From Omphiscola glabra (taxonomy: Eukaryota > Mollusca > Gastropoda > Lymnaeidae), in NCBI GenBank assembly GCA_964017045.1, contig OZ024811.1:9573674-9637673 (forward strand): a DNA stretch of 64,000 nt, read 5' to 3'. The position numbers and the translations under genes were made by a program. Each line of letters starts with the position of its first letter. Within the stretch, counting starts at the first letter, position 1. Positions 11,471 to 27,000 of this stretch are shown here, piece by piece. The notes under the pieces were generated by a model that was not told where the DNA came from, did not search any database, and worked only from the letters and a program-made list of their open reading frames with translations.

Positions 11471-12949
11471 CTGTTTGGTACATATTGTACTACATGGAAG
11501 TGGTGCTTTTTGAAACATCTTGTACTAAATGGAAGTGGTGCTGTTTGAAATATCTTTTACTAAATGGAAGTGGTGCTGTTTGGTACATCTTGTACTAAAT
11601 GGAAGTGTGTACTGTTTGAAACATCTTGTACTAAGTGGAAGTGGTGCTGTTTGAAACATCTTGTACTAAATGGAAGTGTGTGCTGTTTGAAACTTCTTGT
11701 ACTAAGTGGAAGTGTGTGCTGTTTGAAGCATCTTGTACTAAATGGAAGTGTGTGCTGTTTTAAACTTCTTGTACTAAATAGAAGTGTGTGCTGTTTGGAA
11801 CATCTTGTACTAAATGGAAGTGTGTGCTGTTTGAAACATCTTGTACTAAATGTAAGTGTGTGCTGTTTGGAACATCTTGTACTAAATGAAAGTGTTTGCT
11901 GTTTGAAACATCTTGTACTTAATGTTTGGAACATCTTGTACTAAATGAAAGTGTGTTCTGTTTGAAACATCTTATACTAAATGGAAGTGTTTGCTGTTTG
12001 AAACATCTTGTACTAAATGGAAGTGTGTGCTGTTTGAAACATCTTGTACAAAATAGAAGTGTGTGCTGTTTGGAACATCTTGTACTAAATGGAAGTGTAT
12101 GCTGTTTGACACATCTTGTACTAAATGAAAGTGAGCTGGGTAAAACATTGTTTACTAAATGGAAATGGTTGCTGAGTTAACATCTTGTACCAAATGGAAG
12201 TGTTTGATGGTTGTAACATCTTTTACTAAATTGAAATGAGTACTTGTTGGAACATCTTGTACTAAATGGAAGTCTGCTGGGTGGAACGTATTTTACTATA
12301 TGAAATTTTGTGCTTGTTTGAACATTGCATACTAAATAAAAGTTTGTGCTGATCGTAACATCTTGTACTAAGTGGAAGTTTGTATTAGGTGGAACATCTT
12401 GTACTAAATCGTAGTGTTTGCTGGGTGGGACATCTTGTACTTAATGGAAGAGTTTGCTTGTTTTTTTTTTGGGGGGGGGGCATCTTGTACTAAATCGAAG
12501 AACTTGCTGGTTTGAGGAACATCTTGTACTAAATCGAAGCGTCCGCTGGGTGGGACATCTTGTACTTAATGTAAGAGTTTGCTGGTTGGGGGGAACATCT
12601 TGTACTAAATCGAAGTGTTCGCTGGGTGGGACATCTTGTACCAAATCGAAGTGTTTGCTGGATGGGACATCTTGTACTAAATAGAAGTGTTTGCTGGTGG
12701 TTGGGACATCTTGTACTTATTAGAAGCGTTTGCTGGTTGGACATCTTGTACTAAATATAAGTGTTTGCTGGGTGGGGAATCTTGTACTAAATAGAAGTGG
12801 TGCTGTTTGAAACATTTTGTAGTAAATGTAATTGTGTGCTGTTTGGAACATCTTTTACTAAATGGAAGTGTGTGCTGTTTGAAACATCTTGTACAAAATG
12901 GAAGTGTGTGCTGTTTGAAACATCTTGTACTAAGTGGAAGTGTGTGCTG

Positions 12950-15900
12950 TTTGAAACATCTTGTAGTAAATGGAAGTGTGTGTTGTTTGAAACATCTTGT
13001 ACTAAGTGGAAGTGTGTGCTGTTCGGAACATCTTGTACTAAATGGAAATGTGTGCTGTTTGAAGCATCTTGTACTAAATGGAAGTGGTGCTGTTTGGTAC
13101 AACATGTACTAAATGAAAGTGTGTACTGTTTGAAACATCTTGTACTAAATGGAAGTGTGTGCTGTTTGGTACAACATGTACTAAATGGAAGTGTATTCTG
13201 TTTGAAACATCTTGTACTAAATCGAAGTGGTGCTGTTTGAAAGATATTGTACTAAATGGAAGTGGTGCTGTTTGGTACATCTTGTACTAAATGGAAGTGG
13301 TGCTGTTTGAAACATCTTGTACTAAATGGAAGTGGTGCTGTTTGAAACATCTTGTACTAAATGTAAGTGGTGCTGTTTAAAATATCTTTTACTAAATGGA
13401 AGTGGTGCTGTTTGGTACATCTTGTACTAAATGGAAGTGTGTGCTGTTTGAAACATCTTGTACTAAGTGGAAGTGTGTGCTGTTTGAAACATCTTGTACT
13501 AAATGGAAGTGGTGCTGTTTGAAACATCTTGTACTAAATGGAAGTGGTGCTGTTTGGTACATCTTGTACTAAATGGAAGTGGTGCTGTTTGAAACATCTT
13601 GTACTAAATGGAAGTGGTGCTGTTTGAAACATCTTTTACTAAATGTAAGTGGTGCTGTTTGAAATATCTTTTACTAAATGGAAGTGGTGCTGTTTGGTAC
13701 ATCTTGTACTAAATGGAAGTGTGTGCTGTTTGAAACATCTTGTACTAAGTGGAAGTTTGTGCTGTTTGAAGCATCTTGTACTAAATGGAAGTGTGTGCTG
13801 TTTTAAACTTCTTGTACTAAATGGAAGTGTGTGCTGTTTGGAACATCTTGTACTAAATGGAAGTGTGTGCTGTTTGAAACATCTTGTACTAAATGTAAGT
13901 GTGTGCTGTTTGGAACATCTTGTACTAAATGAAAGTGTTTGCTGTTTGAAACATCTTGTACTAAATTTTTGGAACATCTTGTACTAAATGAAAGTGTGTG
14001 CTGTTTGAAACATCTTGTACTAAATGGAAGTGTGTGCTGTTTGAAACATCTTATACTAAATGGAAGTGTGTGCTGTTTGAAACATCTTGTACTAAATGGA
14101 AATGTGTGCTGTTTGAAACATCTTGTACTAAAGGGAAGTGTGTGCTGTTTGGAACATCTTGTACTAAATGGAAGTGTATGCTGTTTGACACATCTTCTAC
14201 TAAATGAAAGTGAGCTGGGTAAAACATTGTTTACTAAATGGAAATGTTTGCTGAGTTAACATCTTGTACCAAATGGAAGTGTTTGATGGTTGTAACATCT
14301 TTTACTAAATTGAAATGAGTACTTGTTGGAACATCTTGTACTAAATGGAAGTCTGCTGGGTGGAACGTCTTTTACTATATGGATGTGAGTTTTGAGTGAA
14401 ACGTATTTTACTATATGAAATTTTGTGCTTGTTTGAACATTGCATACTAAAGGAAAGTTTGTGCTGATCGTAACATCTTGTACTAAGTGGAAGTGTGTGC
14501 TGTTTGAAACATCTTGTAGTAAATGGAAGTGTGTGTTGTTTGAAACATCTTGTACTAAGTGGAAGTGTGTGCTGTTCGGAACATCTTGTACTAAATGGAA
14601 ATGTGTGCTGTTTGAAGCATCTTGTACTAAATGGAAGTGGTGCTGTTTGGTACAACATGTACTAAATGAAAGTGTGTACTGTTTGAAACATCTTGTACTA
14701 AATGGAAGTGTGTGCTGTTTGGTACAACATGTACTAAATGGAAGTGTATTCTGTTTGAAACATCTTGTACTTAATCGAAGTGGTGCTGTTTGAAAGATAT
14801 TGTACTAAATGGAAGTGGTGCTGTTTGGTACATCTTGTACTAAATGGAAGTGGTGCTGTTTTAAAAACATCTTGTACTAAATGGAAGTGGTGCTGTTTGA
14901 AACATCTTGTACTAAATGTAAGTGGTGCTGTTTGAAATATCTTTTACTAAATGGAAGTGGTGCTGTTTGGTACATCTTGTACTAAATGGAAGTGTGTGCT
15001 GTTTGAAACATCTTGTACTAAGTGGAAGTGTGTGCTGTTTGAAACATCTTGTACTAAATGGAAGTGGTGCTGTTTGAAACATCTTGTACTAAATGGAAGT
15101 GGTGCTGTTTGGTACATCTTGTACTAAATGGAAGTGGTGCTGTTTGAAACATCTTGTACTAAATGAAAGTGGTGCTGTTTGAAACATCTTTTACTAAATG
15201 TAAGTGGTGCTGTTTGAAATATCTTTTACTAAATGGAAGTGGTGCTGTTTGGTACATCTTGTACTAAATGGAAGTGTGTGCTGTTTGAAGCATCTTGTAC
15301 TAAGTGGAAGTTTGTGCTGTTTGAAGCATCTTGTACTAAATGGAAGTGTGTGCTGTTTTAAACTTCTTGTACTAAATGGAAGTGTGTGCTGTTTGGAACA
15401 TCTTTTACTAAATGGAAGTGTGTGCTGTTTGAAACATCTTGTACTAAATGTAAGTGTGTGCTGTTTGGAACATCTTGTACTAAATGAAAGTGTTTGCTGT
15501 TTGAAACATCTTGTACTAAATTTTTGGAACATCTTGTACTAAATGAAAGTGTGTGCTGTTTGAAACATCTTGTACTAAATGGAAGTGTGTGCTGTTTGAA
15601 ACATCTTATACTAAATGGAAGTGTGTGCTGTTTGAAACATCTTGTACTAAATGGAAATGTGTGCTGTTTGAAACATCTTGTACTAAAGGGAAGTGTGTGC
15701 TGTTTGGAACATCTTGTACTAAATGGAAGTGTATGCTGTTTGACACATCTTCTACTAAATGAAAGTGAGCTGGGTAAAACATTGTTTACTAAATGGAAAT
15801 GTTTGCTGAGTTAACATCTTGTACCAAATGGAAGTGTTTGATGGTTGTAACATCTTTTACTAAATTGAAATGAGTACTTGTTGGAACATCTTGTACTAAA

Positions 15901-17600
15901 TGGAAGTCTGCTGGGTGGAACGTCTTTTACTATATGGATGTGAGTTTTGAGTGAAACGTATTTTACTATATGAAATTTTGTGTTTGTTTGAACATTGCAT
16001 ACTAAAGGAAAGTTTGTGCTGATCGTAACATCTTGTACTAAGTGGAAGTGTGTGCTGTTTGAAACATCTTGTAGTAAATGGAAGTGTGTGTTGTTTGAAA
16101 CATCTTGTACTAAGTGGAAGTGTGTGCTGTTCGGAACATCTTGTACTAAATGGAAATGTGTGCTGTTTGAAGCATCTTGTACTAAATGGAAGTGGTGCTG
16201 TTTGGTACAACATGTACTAAATGAAAGTGTGTACTGTTTGAAACATCTTGTACTAAATGGAAGTGTGTGCTGTTTGGTACAACATGTACTAAATGGAAGT
16301 GTATTCTGTTTGAAACATCTTGTACTAAATCGAAGTGGTGCTGTTTGAAAGATATTGTACTAAATGGAAGTGGTGCTGTTTGGTACATCTTGTACTAAAT
16401 GGAAGTGGTGCTGTTTGAAACATCTTGTACTAAATGGAAGTGGTGCTGTTTGAAACATCTTGTACTAAATGTAAGTGGTGCTGTTTGAAATATCTTTTAC
16501 TAAATGGAAGTGGTGCTGTTTGGTACATCTTGTACTAAATGGAAGTGTGTGCTGTTTGAAACATCTTGTACTAAGTGGAAGTGTGTGCTGTTTGAAACAT
16601 CTTGTACTAAATGGAAATGGTGCTGTTTGAAACATCTTGTACTAAATGGAAGTGGTGCTGTTTGGTACATCTTGTACTAAATGGAAGTGGTGCTGTTTGA
16701 AACATCTTGTACTAAATGGAAGTGGTGCTGTTTGAAACATCTTTTACTAAATGTAAGTGGTGCTGTTTGAAATATCTTTTACTAAATGGAAGTGGTGCTG
16801 TTTGGTACATCTTGTACTAAATGAAGTGTGTGCTGTTTGAAACATCTTGTACTAAGTGGAAGTTTGTGCTGTTTGAAGCATCTTGTACTAAATGGAAGTG
16901 TGTGCTGTTTTAAACTTCTTGTACTAAATGGAAGTGTGTGCTGTTTGGAACATCTTGTACTAAATGGAAGTGTGTGCTGTTTGAAACATCTTGTACTAAA
17001 TGTAAGTGTGTGCTGTTTGGAACATCTTGTACTAAATGAAAGTGTTTGCTGTTTGAAACATCTTGTACTAAATTTTTGGAACATCTTGTACTAAATGAAA
17101 GTGTGTGCTGTTTGAAACATCTTGTACTAAATGGAAGTGTGTGCTGTTTGAAACATCTTATACTAAATGGAAGTGTGTGCTGTTTGAAACATCTTGTACT
17201 AAATGGAAATGTGTGCTGTTTGAAACATCTTGTACTAAAGGGAAGTGTGTGCTGTTTGGAACATCTTGTACTAAATGGAAGTGTATGCTGTTTGACACAT
17301 CTTCTACTAAATGAAAGTGAGCTGGGTAAAACATTGTTTACTAAATGGAAATGTTTGCTGAGTTAACATCTTGTACCAAATGGAAGTGTTTGATGGTTGT
17401 AACATCTTTTACTAAATTGAAATGAGTACTTGTTGGAACATCTTGTACTAAATGGAAGTCTGCTGGGTGGAACGTCTTTTACTATATGGATGTGAGTTTT
17501 GAGTGAAACGTATTTTACTATATGAAATTTTGTGCTTGTTTGAACATTGCATACTAAAGGAAAGTTTGTGCTGATCGTAACATCTTGTACTAAGTGGAAG
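12950..17600. repeat. About 1.55-kb higher-order repeat, three copies
   Basis: The rare monomer variant 'gctgttcggaac' recurs at about 13021, 14574 and 16129 (offsets 1553 and 1555). The junction variant 'ctaaatttttggaac' recurs at about 13963, 15518 and 17070 (1555 and 1552). Copies are nearly identical apart from small indels. The 3' part of each unit (from the junction variant through 'gctgatcgtaac') is shared with the larger units downstream. Confidence 0.88.
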
Positions 17601-18018
17601 TTTGTGTTAGGTGGAACATCTTGTACTAAATCGTAGTGTTTGCTGGGTGGGACATCTTGTACTTAATAGAAGAGTTTGCTTGTTTTGTGGGGGGGGGGGC
17701 ATCTTGTACTAAATCGAAGAACTTGCTGGTTTAAGTAACATCTTGTACTAAATCGAAGCGTTCGCTGGGTGGGACATCTTGTACTTAATGTAAGAGTTTG
17801 CTGGTTGGGGGGGGGGGGACATCTTGTACTAAATCGAAGTGTTCGCTGGGTGGGACATCTTGTACCAAATCAAAGTGTTTGCTGGATGGGACATCTTGTA
17901 CTAAATCGAAGTATTTGCTGGTGAGGGGGACATCTTGTACTAAATAGAAGTGTTTGCTGGGTGGGACATCTTGTACTATATCGAAGTGTTTGCTGGTGGT
18001 TGGGACATCTTGTACTTA

Positions 18019-21000
18019 TTAGAAGCGTTTGCTGGTTGGACATCTTGTACTAAATAGAAGTGTTTGCTGGGTGGCATCTTGTACTAAATAGAAGTGGTGC
18101 TGTTTGAAACATCTTGTAGTAAATGTAATTGTGTGCTGTTTGGAACATCTTGTACTAAATGGAAGTGTGTGCTGTTTGAAACATCTTGTACTAAGTGGAA
18201 GTGTGTGCAGTTTGAAACATCTTGTACTAAATGGAAGTGTGTGCTGTTTGAAACATCTTGTACTAAATGGAAGTGTGTGCTGTTTGAAGCATCTTGTACT
18301 AAATGGAAGTGTGTGCTGTTTGAAACATCTTGTACTAAATGGAAGTGTGTGGTGTTTGGTACAACATGTACTAAATGGAAGTGTGTGCTGTTTGAAACAT
18401 ATTGTACTAAATGGAAGTGTGTGCTGTTTGAAACATCTTGTACTAAGTGGAAGTGTGTGCTGTTTGAAGCATCTTGTACTAAATGGAAGTGTGTGCTGTT
18501 TTAAACTTCTTGTACTAAATGGAAGTGTGTGCTGTTTGAAACATCTTGTACTAAATCGAAGTGGTGTTGTTTGAAACATCTTGTACTAAATGGAAGTGGT
18601 GCTGTTTGGTACATCTTGTACTAAATGGAAGTGGTGCTGTTTGAAACAACTTGTATTAAATGGAAGTGGTGCTGTTTGAAACATCTTGTACTAAATGGAA
18701 GTGGTGGTGTTTGAAATATCTTTTACTAAATGAAAGTGGTGCGGTTTGGTACATCTTGTACTAAATGGAAGTGTGTGCTGTTTGAAACATCTTGTACTAA
18801 GTGGAAGTGTCTGCTGTTTGAAACATCTTGTGCTAAATGGAAGTATGTGCTGTTTGAAACATCTTGTACTAAGTGGAAGTGTGTGCTGTTTCAAGCATCT
18901 TGTACTAAATGGAAGTGTGTGCTGTTTGGAACATCTTGTACTAAATGGAAGTGTGTGCTGTTTGAAACAACTTTTACTAAGTGGAAGTGTGTACTGTTTG
19001 AAACATCTTGTACTAAATGGAAGTGTGTGTTGTTTGAAACATCTTGTACTAAATGGAAGTGTGTGTTGTTTGAAGCATCTTGTACTAAATGGAAGTGTGT
19101 GCTGTTTGAAACATCTTGTACTAAATGGAAGTGTGTTCTGTTTGAAACATCTTGTACTTAATCGAAGTGGTGCTGTTTGGTACATCTTGTACTAAATGGA
19201 AGTGGTGCTCTTTGAAACATATTGTACTAAATGGAAGTGGTGCTATTTGAAATATCTTGTACTAAATGGAAGTGTGTGCTGTTTGAAACATCTTGTACTA
19301 AATGGAAGTGTGTGTTGTTTGAAACATCTTGTACTAAATGGAAGTGTGTACTGTTTGAAGCATCTTGTACTAAATGGAAGTGTGTGCTGTTTGAAACATC
19401 TTGTACTAAATGGAAGTGTGTGTTGTTTGGTACAACATGTACTAAATGGAAGTGTGTGCTGTTTGAAACATCTTGTACTAAATGGAAGTGTGTGCTGTTT
19501 GAAGCATCTTGTACTAAATGGAAGTGTGTGCTGTTTGAAACATCTTGTACTAAATGGAAGTGTGTTCTGTTTGAAACATCTTGTACTTAATCGAAGTGGT
19601 GCTGTTTGGTACATCTTGTACTAAATGGAAGTGGTGCTCTTTGAAACATTTTGTACTAAATGGAAGTGGTGCTATTTGAAATATCTTTTACTAAATGGAA
19701 GTGGTGCTGTTTGGTACATCTTGTACTAAATGGAAGTGTTTGCTGTTTGAAACATCTTGTACTAAATTTTTGGAACATCTTGTACTAAATGAAAGTGTGT
19801 GCTGTTTGAAACATCTTGTACTAAATGGAAGTGTGTGCTGTTTGAAACATCTTATACTAAATGGAAGTGTGTGCTGTTTGAAACATCTTGTACTAAATGG
19901 AAATGTGTGCTGTTTGAAACATCTTGTACTAAAGGGAAGTGTGTGCTGTTTGGAACATCTTGTACTAAATGGAAGTGTATGCTGTTTGACACATCTTCTA
20001 CTAAATGAAAGTGAGCTGGGTAAAACATTGTTTACTAAATGGAAATGTTTGCTGAGTTAACATCTTGTACCAAATGGAAGTGTTTGATGGTTGTAACATC
20101 TTTTACTAAATTGAAATGAGTACTTGTTGGAACATCTTGTACTAAATGGAAGTCTGCTGGGTGGAACGTCTTTTACTATATGGATGTGAGTTTTGAGTGA
20201 AACGTATTTTACTATATGAAATTTTGTGCTTGTTTGAACATTGCATACTAAAGGAAAGTTTGTGCTGATCGTAACATCTTGTACTAAGTGGAAGTTTGTG
20301 TTAGGTGGAACATCTTGTACTAAATCGTAGTGTTTGCTGGGTGGGACATCTTGTACTTAATAGAAGAGTTTGCTTGTTTTGTGGGGGGGGGGGCATCTTG
20401 TACTAAATCGAAGAACTTGCTGGTTTAAGTAACATCTTGTACTAAATCGAAGCGTTCGCTGGGTGGGACATCTTGTACTTAATGTAAGAGTTTGCTGGTT
20501 GGGGGGGGGGACATCTTGTACTAAATCGAAGTGTTCGCTGGGTGGGACATCTTGTACCAAATCAAAGTGTTTGCTGGATGGGACATCTTGTACTAAATCG
20601 AAGTATTTGCTGGTGAGGGGGACATCTTGTACTAAATAGAAGTGTTTGCTGGGTGGGACATCTTGTACTATATCGAAGTGTTTGCTGGTGGTTGGGACAT
20701 CTTGTACTTATTAGAAGCGTTTGCTGGTTGGACATCTTGTACTAAATAGAAGTGTTTGCTGGGTGGCATCTTGTACTAAATAGAAGTGGTGCTGTTTGAA
20801 ACATCTTGTAGTAAATGTAATTGTGTGCTGTTTGGAACATCTTGTACTAAATGGAAGTGTGTGCTGTTTGAAACATCTTGTACTAAGTGGAAGTGTGTGC
20901 AGTTTGAAACATCTTGTACTAAATGGAAGTGTGTGCTGTTTGAAACATCTTGTACTAAATGGAACTGTGTGCTGTTTGAAGCATCTTGTACTAAATGGAA

Positions 21001-24000
21001 GTGTGTGCTGTTTGAAACATCTTGTACTAAATGGAAGTGTGTGGTGTTTGGTACAACATGTACTAAATGGAAGTGTGTGCTGTTTGAAACATATTGTACT
21101 AAATGGAAGTGTGTGCTGTTTGAAACATCTTGTACTAAGTGGAAGTGTGTGCTGTTTGAAGCATCTTGTACTAAATGGAAGTGTGTGCTGTTTTAAACTT
21201 CTTGTACTAAATGGAAGTGTGTGCTGTTTGAAACATCTTGTACTAAATCGAAGTGGTGTTGTTTGAAACATCTTGTACTAAATGGAAGTGGTGCTGTTTG
21301 GTACATCTTGTACTAAATGGAAGTGGTGCTGTTTGAAACAACTTGTATTAAATGGAAGTGGTGCTGTTTGAAACATCTTGTACTAAATGGAAGTGGTGGT
21401 GTTTGAAATATCTTTTACTAAATGGAAGTGGTGCGGTTTGGTACATCTTGTACTAAATGGAAGTGTGTGCTGTTTGAAACATCTTGTACTAAGTGGAAGT
21501 GTCTGCTGTTTGAAACATCTTGTACTAAATGGAAGTATGTGCTGTTTGAAACATCTTGTACTACGTGGAAGTGTGTGCTGTTTCAAGCATCTTGTACTAA
21601 ATGGAAGTGTGTGCTGTTTGGAACATCTTGTACTAAATGGAAGTGTGTGCTGTTTGAAACATCTTTTACTAAGTGGAAGTGTGTACTGTTTGAAACATCT
21701 TGTACTAAATGGAAGTGTGTGTTGTTTGAAACATCTTGTACTAAATGGAAGTGTGTGCTGTTTGAAGCATCTTGTACTAAATGGAAGTGTGTGCTGTTTG
21801 AAACATCTTGTACTAAATGTAAGTGTGTGCTGTTTGGAACATCTTGTACTAAATGAAAGTGTTTGCTGTTTGAAACATCTTGTACTAAATTTTTGGAACA
21901 TCTTGTACTAAATGAAAGTGTGTGCTGTTTGAAACATCTTGTACTAAATGGAAGTGTGTGCTGTTTGAAACATCTTATACTAAATGGAAGTGTGTGCTGT
22001 TTGAAACATCTTGTACTAAATGGAAATGTGTGCTGTTTGAAACATCTTGTACTAAAGGGAAGTGTGTGCTGTTTGGAACATCTTGTACTAAATGGAAGTG
22101 TATGCTGTTTGACACATCTTCTACTAAATGAAAGTGAGCTGGGTAAAACATTGTTTACTAAATGGAAATGTTTGCTGAGTTAACATCTTGTACCAAATGG
22201 AAGTGTTTGATGGTTGTAACATCTTTTACTAAATTGAAATGAGTACTTGTTGGAACATCTTGTACTAAATGGAAGTCTGCTGGGTGGAACGTCTTTTACT
22301 ATATGGATGTGAGTTTTGAGTGAAACGTATTTTACTATATGAAATTTTGTGCTTGTTTGAACATTGCATACTAAAGGAAAGTTTGTGCTGATCGTAACAT
22401 CTTGTACTAAGTGGAAGTTTGTGTTAGGTGGAACATCTTGTACTAAATCGTAGTGTTTGCTGGGTGGGACATCTTGTACTTAATAGAAGAGTTTGCTTGT
22501 TTTGTGGGGGGGGGGGGGCATCTTGTACTAAATCGAAGAACTTGCTGGTTTAAGTAACATCTTGTACTAAATCGAAGCGTTCGCTGGGTGGGACATCTTG
22601 TACTTAATGTAAGAGTTTGCTGGTTGGGGGGGGGGACATCTTGTACTAAATCGAAGTGTTCGCTGGGTGGGACATCTTGTACCAAATCAAAGTGTTTGCT
22701 GGATGGGACATCTTGTACTAAATCGAAGTATTTGCTGGTGAGGGGGACATCTTGTACTAAATAGAAGTGTTTGCTGGGTGGGACATCTTGTACTATATCG
22801 AAGTGTTTGCTGGTGGTTGGGACATCTTGTACTTATTAGAAGCGTTTGCTGGTTGGACATCTTGTACTAAATAGAAGTGTTTGCTGGGTGGCATCTTGTA
22901 CTAAATAGAAGTGGTGCTGTTTGAAACATCTTGTAGTAAATGTAATTGTGTGCTGTTTGGAACATCTTGTACTAAATGGAAGTGTGTGCTGTTTGAAACA
23001 TCTTGTACTAAGTGGAAGTGTGTGCAGTTTGAAACATCTTGTACTAAATGGAAGTGTGTGCTGTTTGAAACATCTTGTACTAAATGGAAGTGTGTGCTGT
23101 TTGAAGCATCTTGTACTAAATGGAAGTGTGTGCTGTTTGAAACATCTTGTACTAAATGGAAGTGTGTGGTGTTTGGTACAACATGTACTAAATGGAAGTG
23201 TGTGCTGTTTGAAACATATTGTACTAAATGGAAGTGTGTGCTGTTTGAAACATCTTGTACTAAGTGGAAGTGTGTGCTGTTTGAAGCATCTTGTACTAAA
23301 TGGAAGTGTGTGCTGTTTTAAACTTCTTGTACTAAATGGAAGTGTGTGCTGTTTGAAACATCTTGTACTAAATCGAAGTGGTGTTGTTTGAAACATCTTG
23401 TACTAAATGGAAGTGGTGCTGTTTGGTACATCTTGTACTAAATGGAAGTGGTGCTGTTTGAAACAACTTGTATTAAATGGAAGTGGTGCTGTTTGAAACA
23501 TCTTGTACTAAATGGAAGTGGTGGTGTTTGAAATATCTTTTACTAAATGAAAGTGGTGCGGTTTGGTACATCTTGTACTAAATGGAAGTGTGTGCTGTTT
23601 GAAACATCTTGTACTAAGTGGAAGTGTCTGCTGTTTGAAACATCTTGTGCTAAATGGAAGTATGTGCTGTTTGAAACATCTTGTACTAAGTGGAAGTGTG
23701 TGCTGTTTCAAGCATCTTGTACTAAATGGAAGTGTGTGCTGTTTGGAACATCTTGTACTAAATGGAAGTGTGTGCTGTTTGAAACATCTTTTACTAAGTG
23801 GAAGTGTGTACTGTTTGAAACATCTTGTACTAAATGGAAGTGTGTGTTGTTTGAAACATCTTGTACTAAATGGAAGTGTGTGTTGTTTGAAGCATCTTGT
23901 ACTAAATGGAAGTGTGTGCTGTTTGAAACATCTTGTACTAAATGGAAGTGTGTTCTGTTTGAAACATCTTGTACTTAATCGAAGTGGTGCTGTTTGGTAC

Positions 24001-27000
24001 ATCTTGTACTAAATGGAAGTGGTGCTCTTTGAAACATATTGTACTAAATGGAAGTGGTGCTATTTGAAATATCTTGTACTAAATGGAAGTGTGTGCTGTT
24101 TGAAACATCTTGTACTAAATGGAAGTGTGTGTTGTTTGAAACATCTTGTACTAAATGGAAGTGTGTACTGTTTGAAGCATCTTGTACTAAATGGAAGTGT
24201 GTGCTGTTTGAAACATCTTGTACTAAATGGAAGTGTGTGTTGTTTGGTACAACATGTACTAAATGGAAGTGTGTGCTGTTTGAAACATCTTGTACTAAAT
24301 GGAAGTGTGTGCTGTTTGAAGCATCTTGTACTAAATGGAAGTGTGTGCTGTTTGAAACATCTTGTACTAAATGGAAGTGTGTTCTGTTTGAAACATCTTG
24401 TACTTAATCGAAGTGGTGCTGTTTGGTACATCTTGTACTAAATGGAAGTGGTGCTCTTTGAAACATTTTGTACTAAATGGAAGTGGTGCTATTTGAAATA
24501 TCTTTTACTAAATGGAAGTGGTGCTGTTTGGTACATCTTGTACTAAATGGAAGTGTTTGCTGTTTGAAACATCTTGTACTAAATTTTTGGAACATCTTGT
24601 ACTAAATGAAAGTGTGTGCTGTTTGAAACATCTTGTACTAAATGGAAGTGTGTGCTGTTTGAAACATCTTATACTAAATGGAAGTGTGTGCTGTTTGAAA
24701 CATCTTGTACTAAATGGAAATGTGTGCTGTTTGAAACATCTTGTACTAAAGGGAAGTGTGTGCTGTTTGGAACATCTTGTACTAAATGGAAGTGTATGCT
24801 GTTTGACACATCTTCTACTAAATGAAAGTGAGCTGGGTAAAACATTGTTTACTAAATGGAAATGTTTGCTGAGTTAACATCTTGTACCAAATGGAAGTGT
24901 TTGATGGTTGTAACATCTTTTACTAAATTGAAATGAGTACTTGTTGGAACATCTTGTACTAAATGGAAGTCTGCTGGGTGGAACGTCTTTTACTATATGG
25001 ATGTGAGTTTTGAGTGAAACGTATTTTACTATATGAAATTTTGTGCTTGTTTGAACATTGCATACTAAAGGAAAGTTTGTGCTGATCGTAACATCTTGTA
25101 CTAAGTGGAAGTTTGTGTTAGGTGGAACATCTTGTACTAAATCGTAGTGTTTGCTGGGTGGGACATCTTGTACTTAATAGAAGAGTTTGCTTGTTTTGTG
25201 GGGGGGGGGGGGGCATCTTGTACTAAATCGAAGAACTTGCTGGTTTAAGTAACATCTTGTACTAAATCGAAGCGTTCGCTGGGTGGGACATCTTGTACTT
25301 AATGTAAGAGTTTGCTGGTTGGGGGGGGGGACATCTTGTACTAAATCGAAGTGTTCGCTGGGTGGGACATCTTGTACCAAATCAAAGTGTTTGCTGGATG
25401 GGACATCTTGTACTAAATCGAAGTATTTGCTGGTGAGGGGGACATCTTGTACTAAATAGAAGTGTTTGCTGGGTGGGACATCTTGTACTATATCGAAGTG
25501 TTTGCTGGTGGTTGGGACATCTTGTACTTATTAGAAGCGTTTGCTGGTTGGACATCTTGTACTAAATAGAAGTGTTTGCTGGGTGGCATCTTGTACTAAA
25601 TAGAAGTGGTGCTGTTTGAAACATCTTGTAGTAAATGTAATTGTGTGCTGTTTGGAACATCTTGTACTAAATGGAAGTGTGTGCTGTTTGAAACATCTTG
25701 TACTAAGTGGAAGTGTGTGCAGTTTGAAACATCTTGTACTAAATGGAAGTGTGTGCTGTTTGAAACATCTTGTACTAAATGGAACTGTGTGCTGTTTGAA
25801 GCATCTTGTACTAAATGGAAGTGTGTGCTGTTTGAAACATCTTGTACTAAATGGAAGTGTGTGGTGTTTGGTACAACATGTACTAAATGGAAGTGTGTGC
25901 TGTTTGAAACATATTGTACTAAATGGAAGTGTGTGCTGTTTGAAACATCTTGTACTAAGTGGAAGTGTGTGCTGTTTGAAGCATCTTGTACTAAATGGAA
26001 GTGTGTGCTGTTTTAAACTTCTTGTACTAAATGGAAGTGTGTGCTGTTTGAAACATCTTGTACTAAATCGAAGTGGTGTTGTTTGAAACATCTTGTACTA
26101 AATGGAAGTGGTGCTGTTTGGTACATCTTGTACTAAATGGAAGTGGTGCTGTTTGAAACAACTTGTATTAAATGGAAGTGGTGCTGTTTGAAACATCTTG
26201 TACTAAATGGAAGTGGTGGTGTTTGAAATATCTTTTACTAAATGGAAGTGGTGCGGTTTGGTACATCTTGTACTAAATGGAAGTGTGTGCTGTTTGAAAC
26301 ATCTTGTACTAAGTGGAAGTGTCTGCTGTTTGAAACATCTTGTACTAAATGGAAGTATGTGCTGTTTGAAACATCTTGTACTACGTGGAAGTGTGTGCTG
26401 TTTCAAGCATCTTGTACTAAATGGAAGTGTGTGCTGTTTGGAACATCTTGTACTAAATGGAAGTGTGTGCTGTTTGAAACATCTTTTACTAAGTGGAAGT
26501 GTGTACTGTTTGAAACATCTTGTACTAAATGGAAGTGTGTGTTGTTTGAAACATCTTGTACTAAATGGAAGTGTGTGCTGTTTGAAGCATCTTGTACTAA
26601 ATGGAAGTGTGTGCTGTTTGAAACATCTTGTACTAAATGGAAGTGTGTTCTGTTTGAAACATCTTGTACTTAATCGAAGTGGTGCTGTTTGGTACATCTT
26701 GTACTAAATGGAAGTGGTGCTCTTTGAAACATATTGTACTAAATGGAAGTGGTGCTATTTGAAATATCTTGTACTAAATGGAAGTGTGTGCTGTTTGAAA
26801 CATCTTGTACTAAATGGAAGTGTGTGTTGTTTGAAACATCTTGTACTAAATGGAAGTGTGTACTGTTTGAAGCATCTTGTACTAAATGGAAGTGTGTGCT
26901 GTTTGAAACATCTTGTACTAAATGGAAGTGTGTGTTGTTTGGTACAACATGTACTAAATGGAAGTGTGTGCTGTTTGAAACATCTTGTACTAAATGGAAG

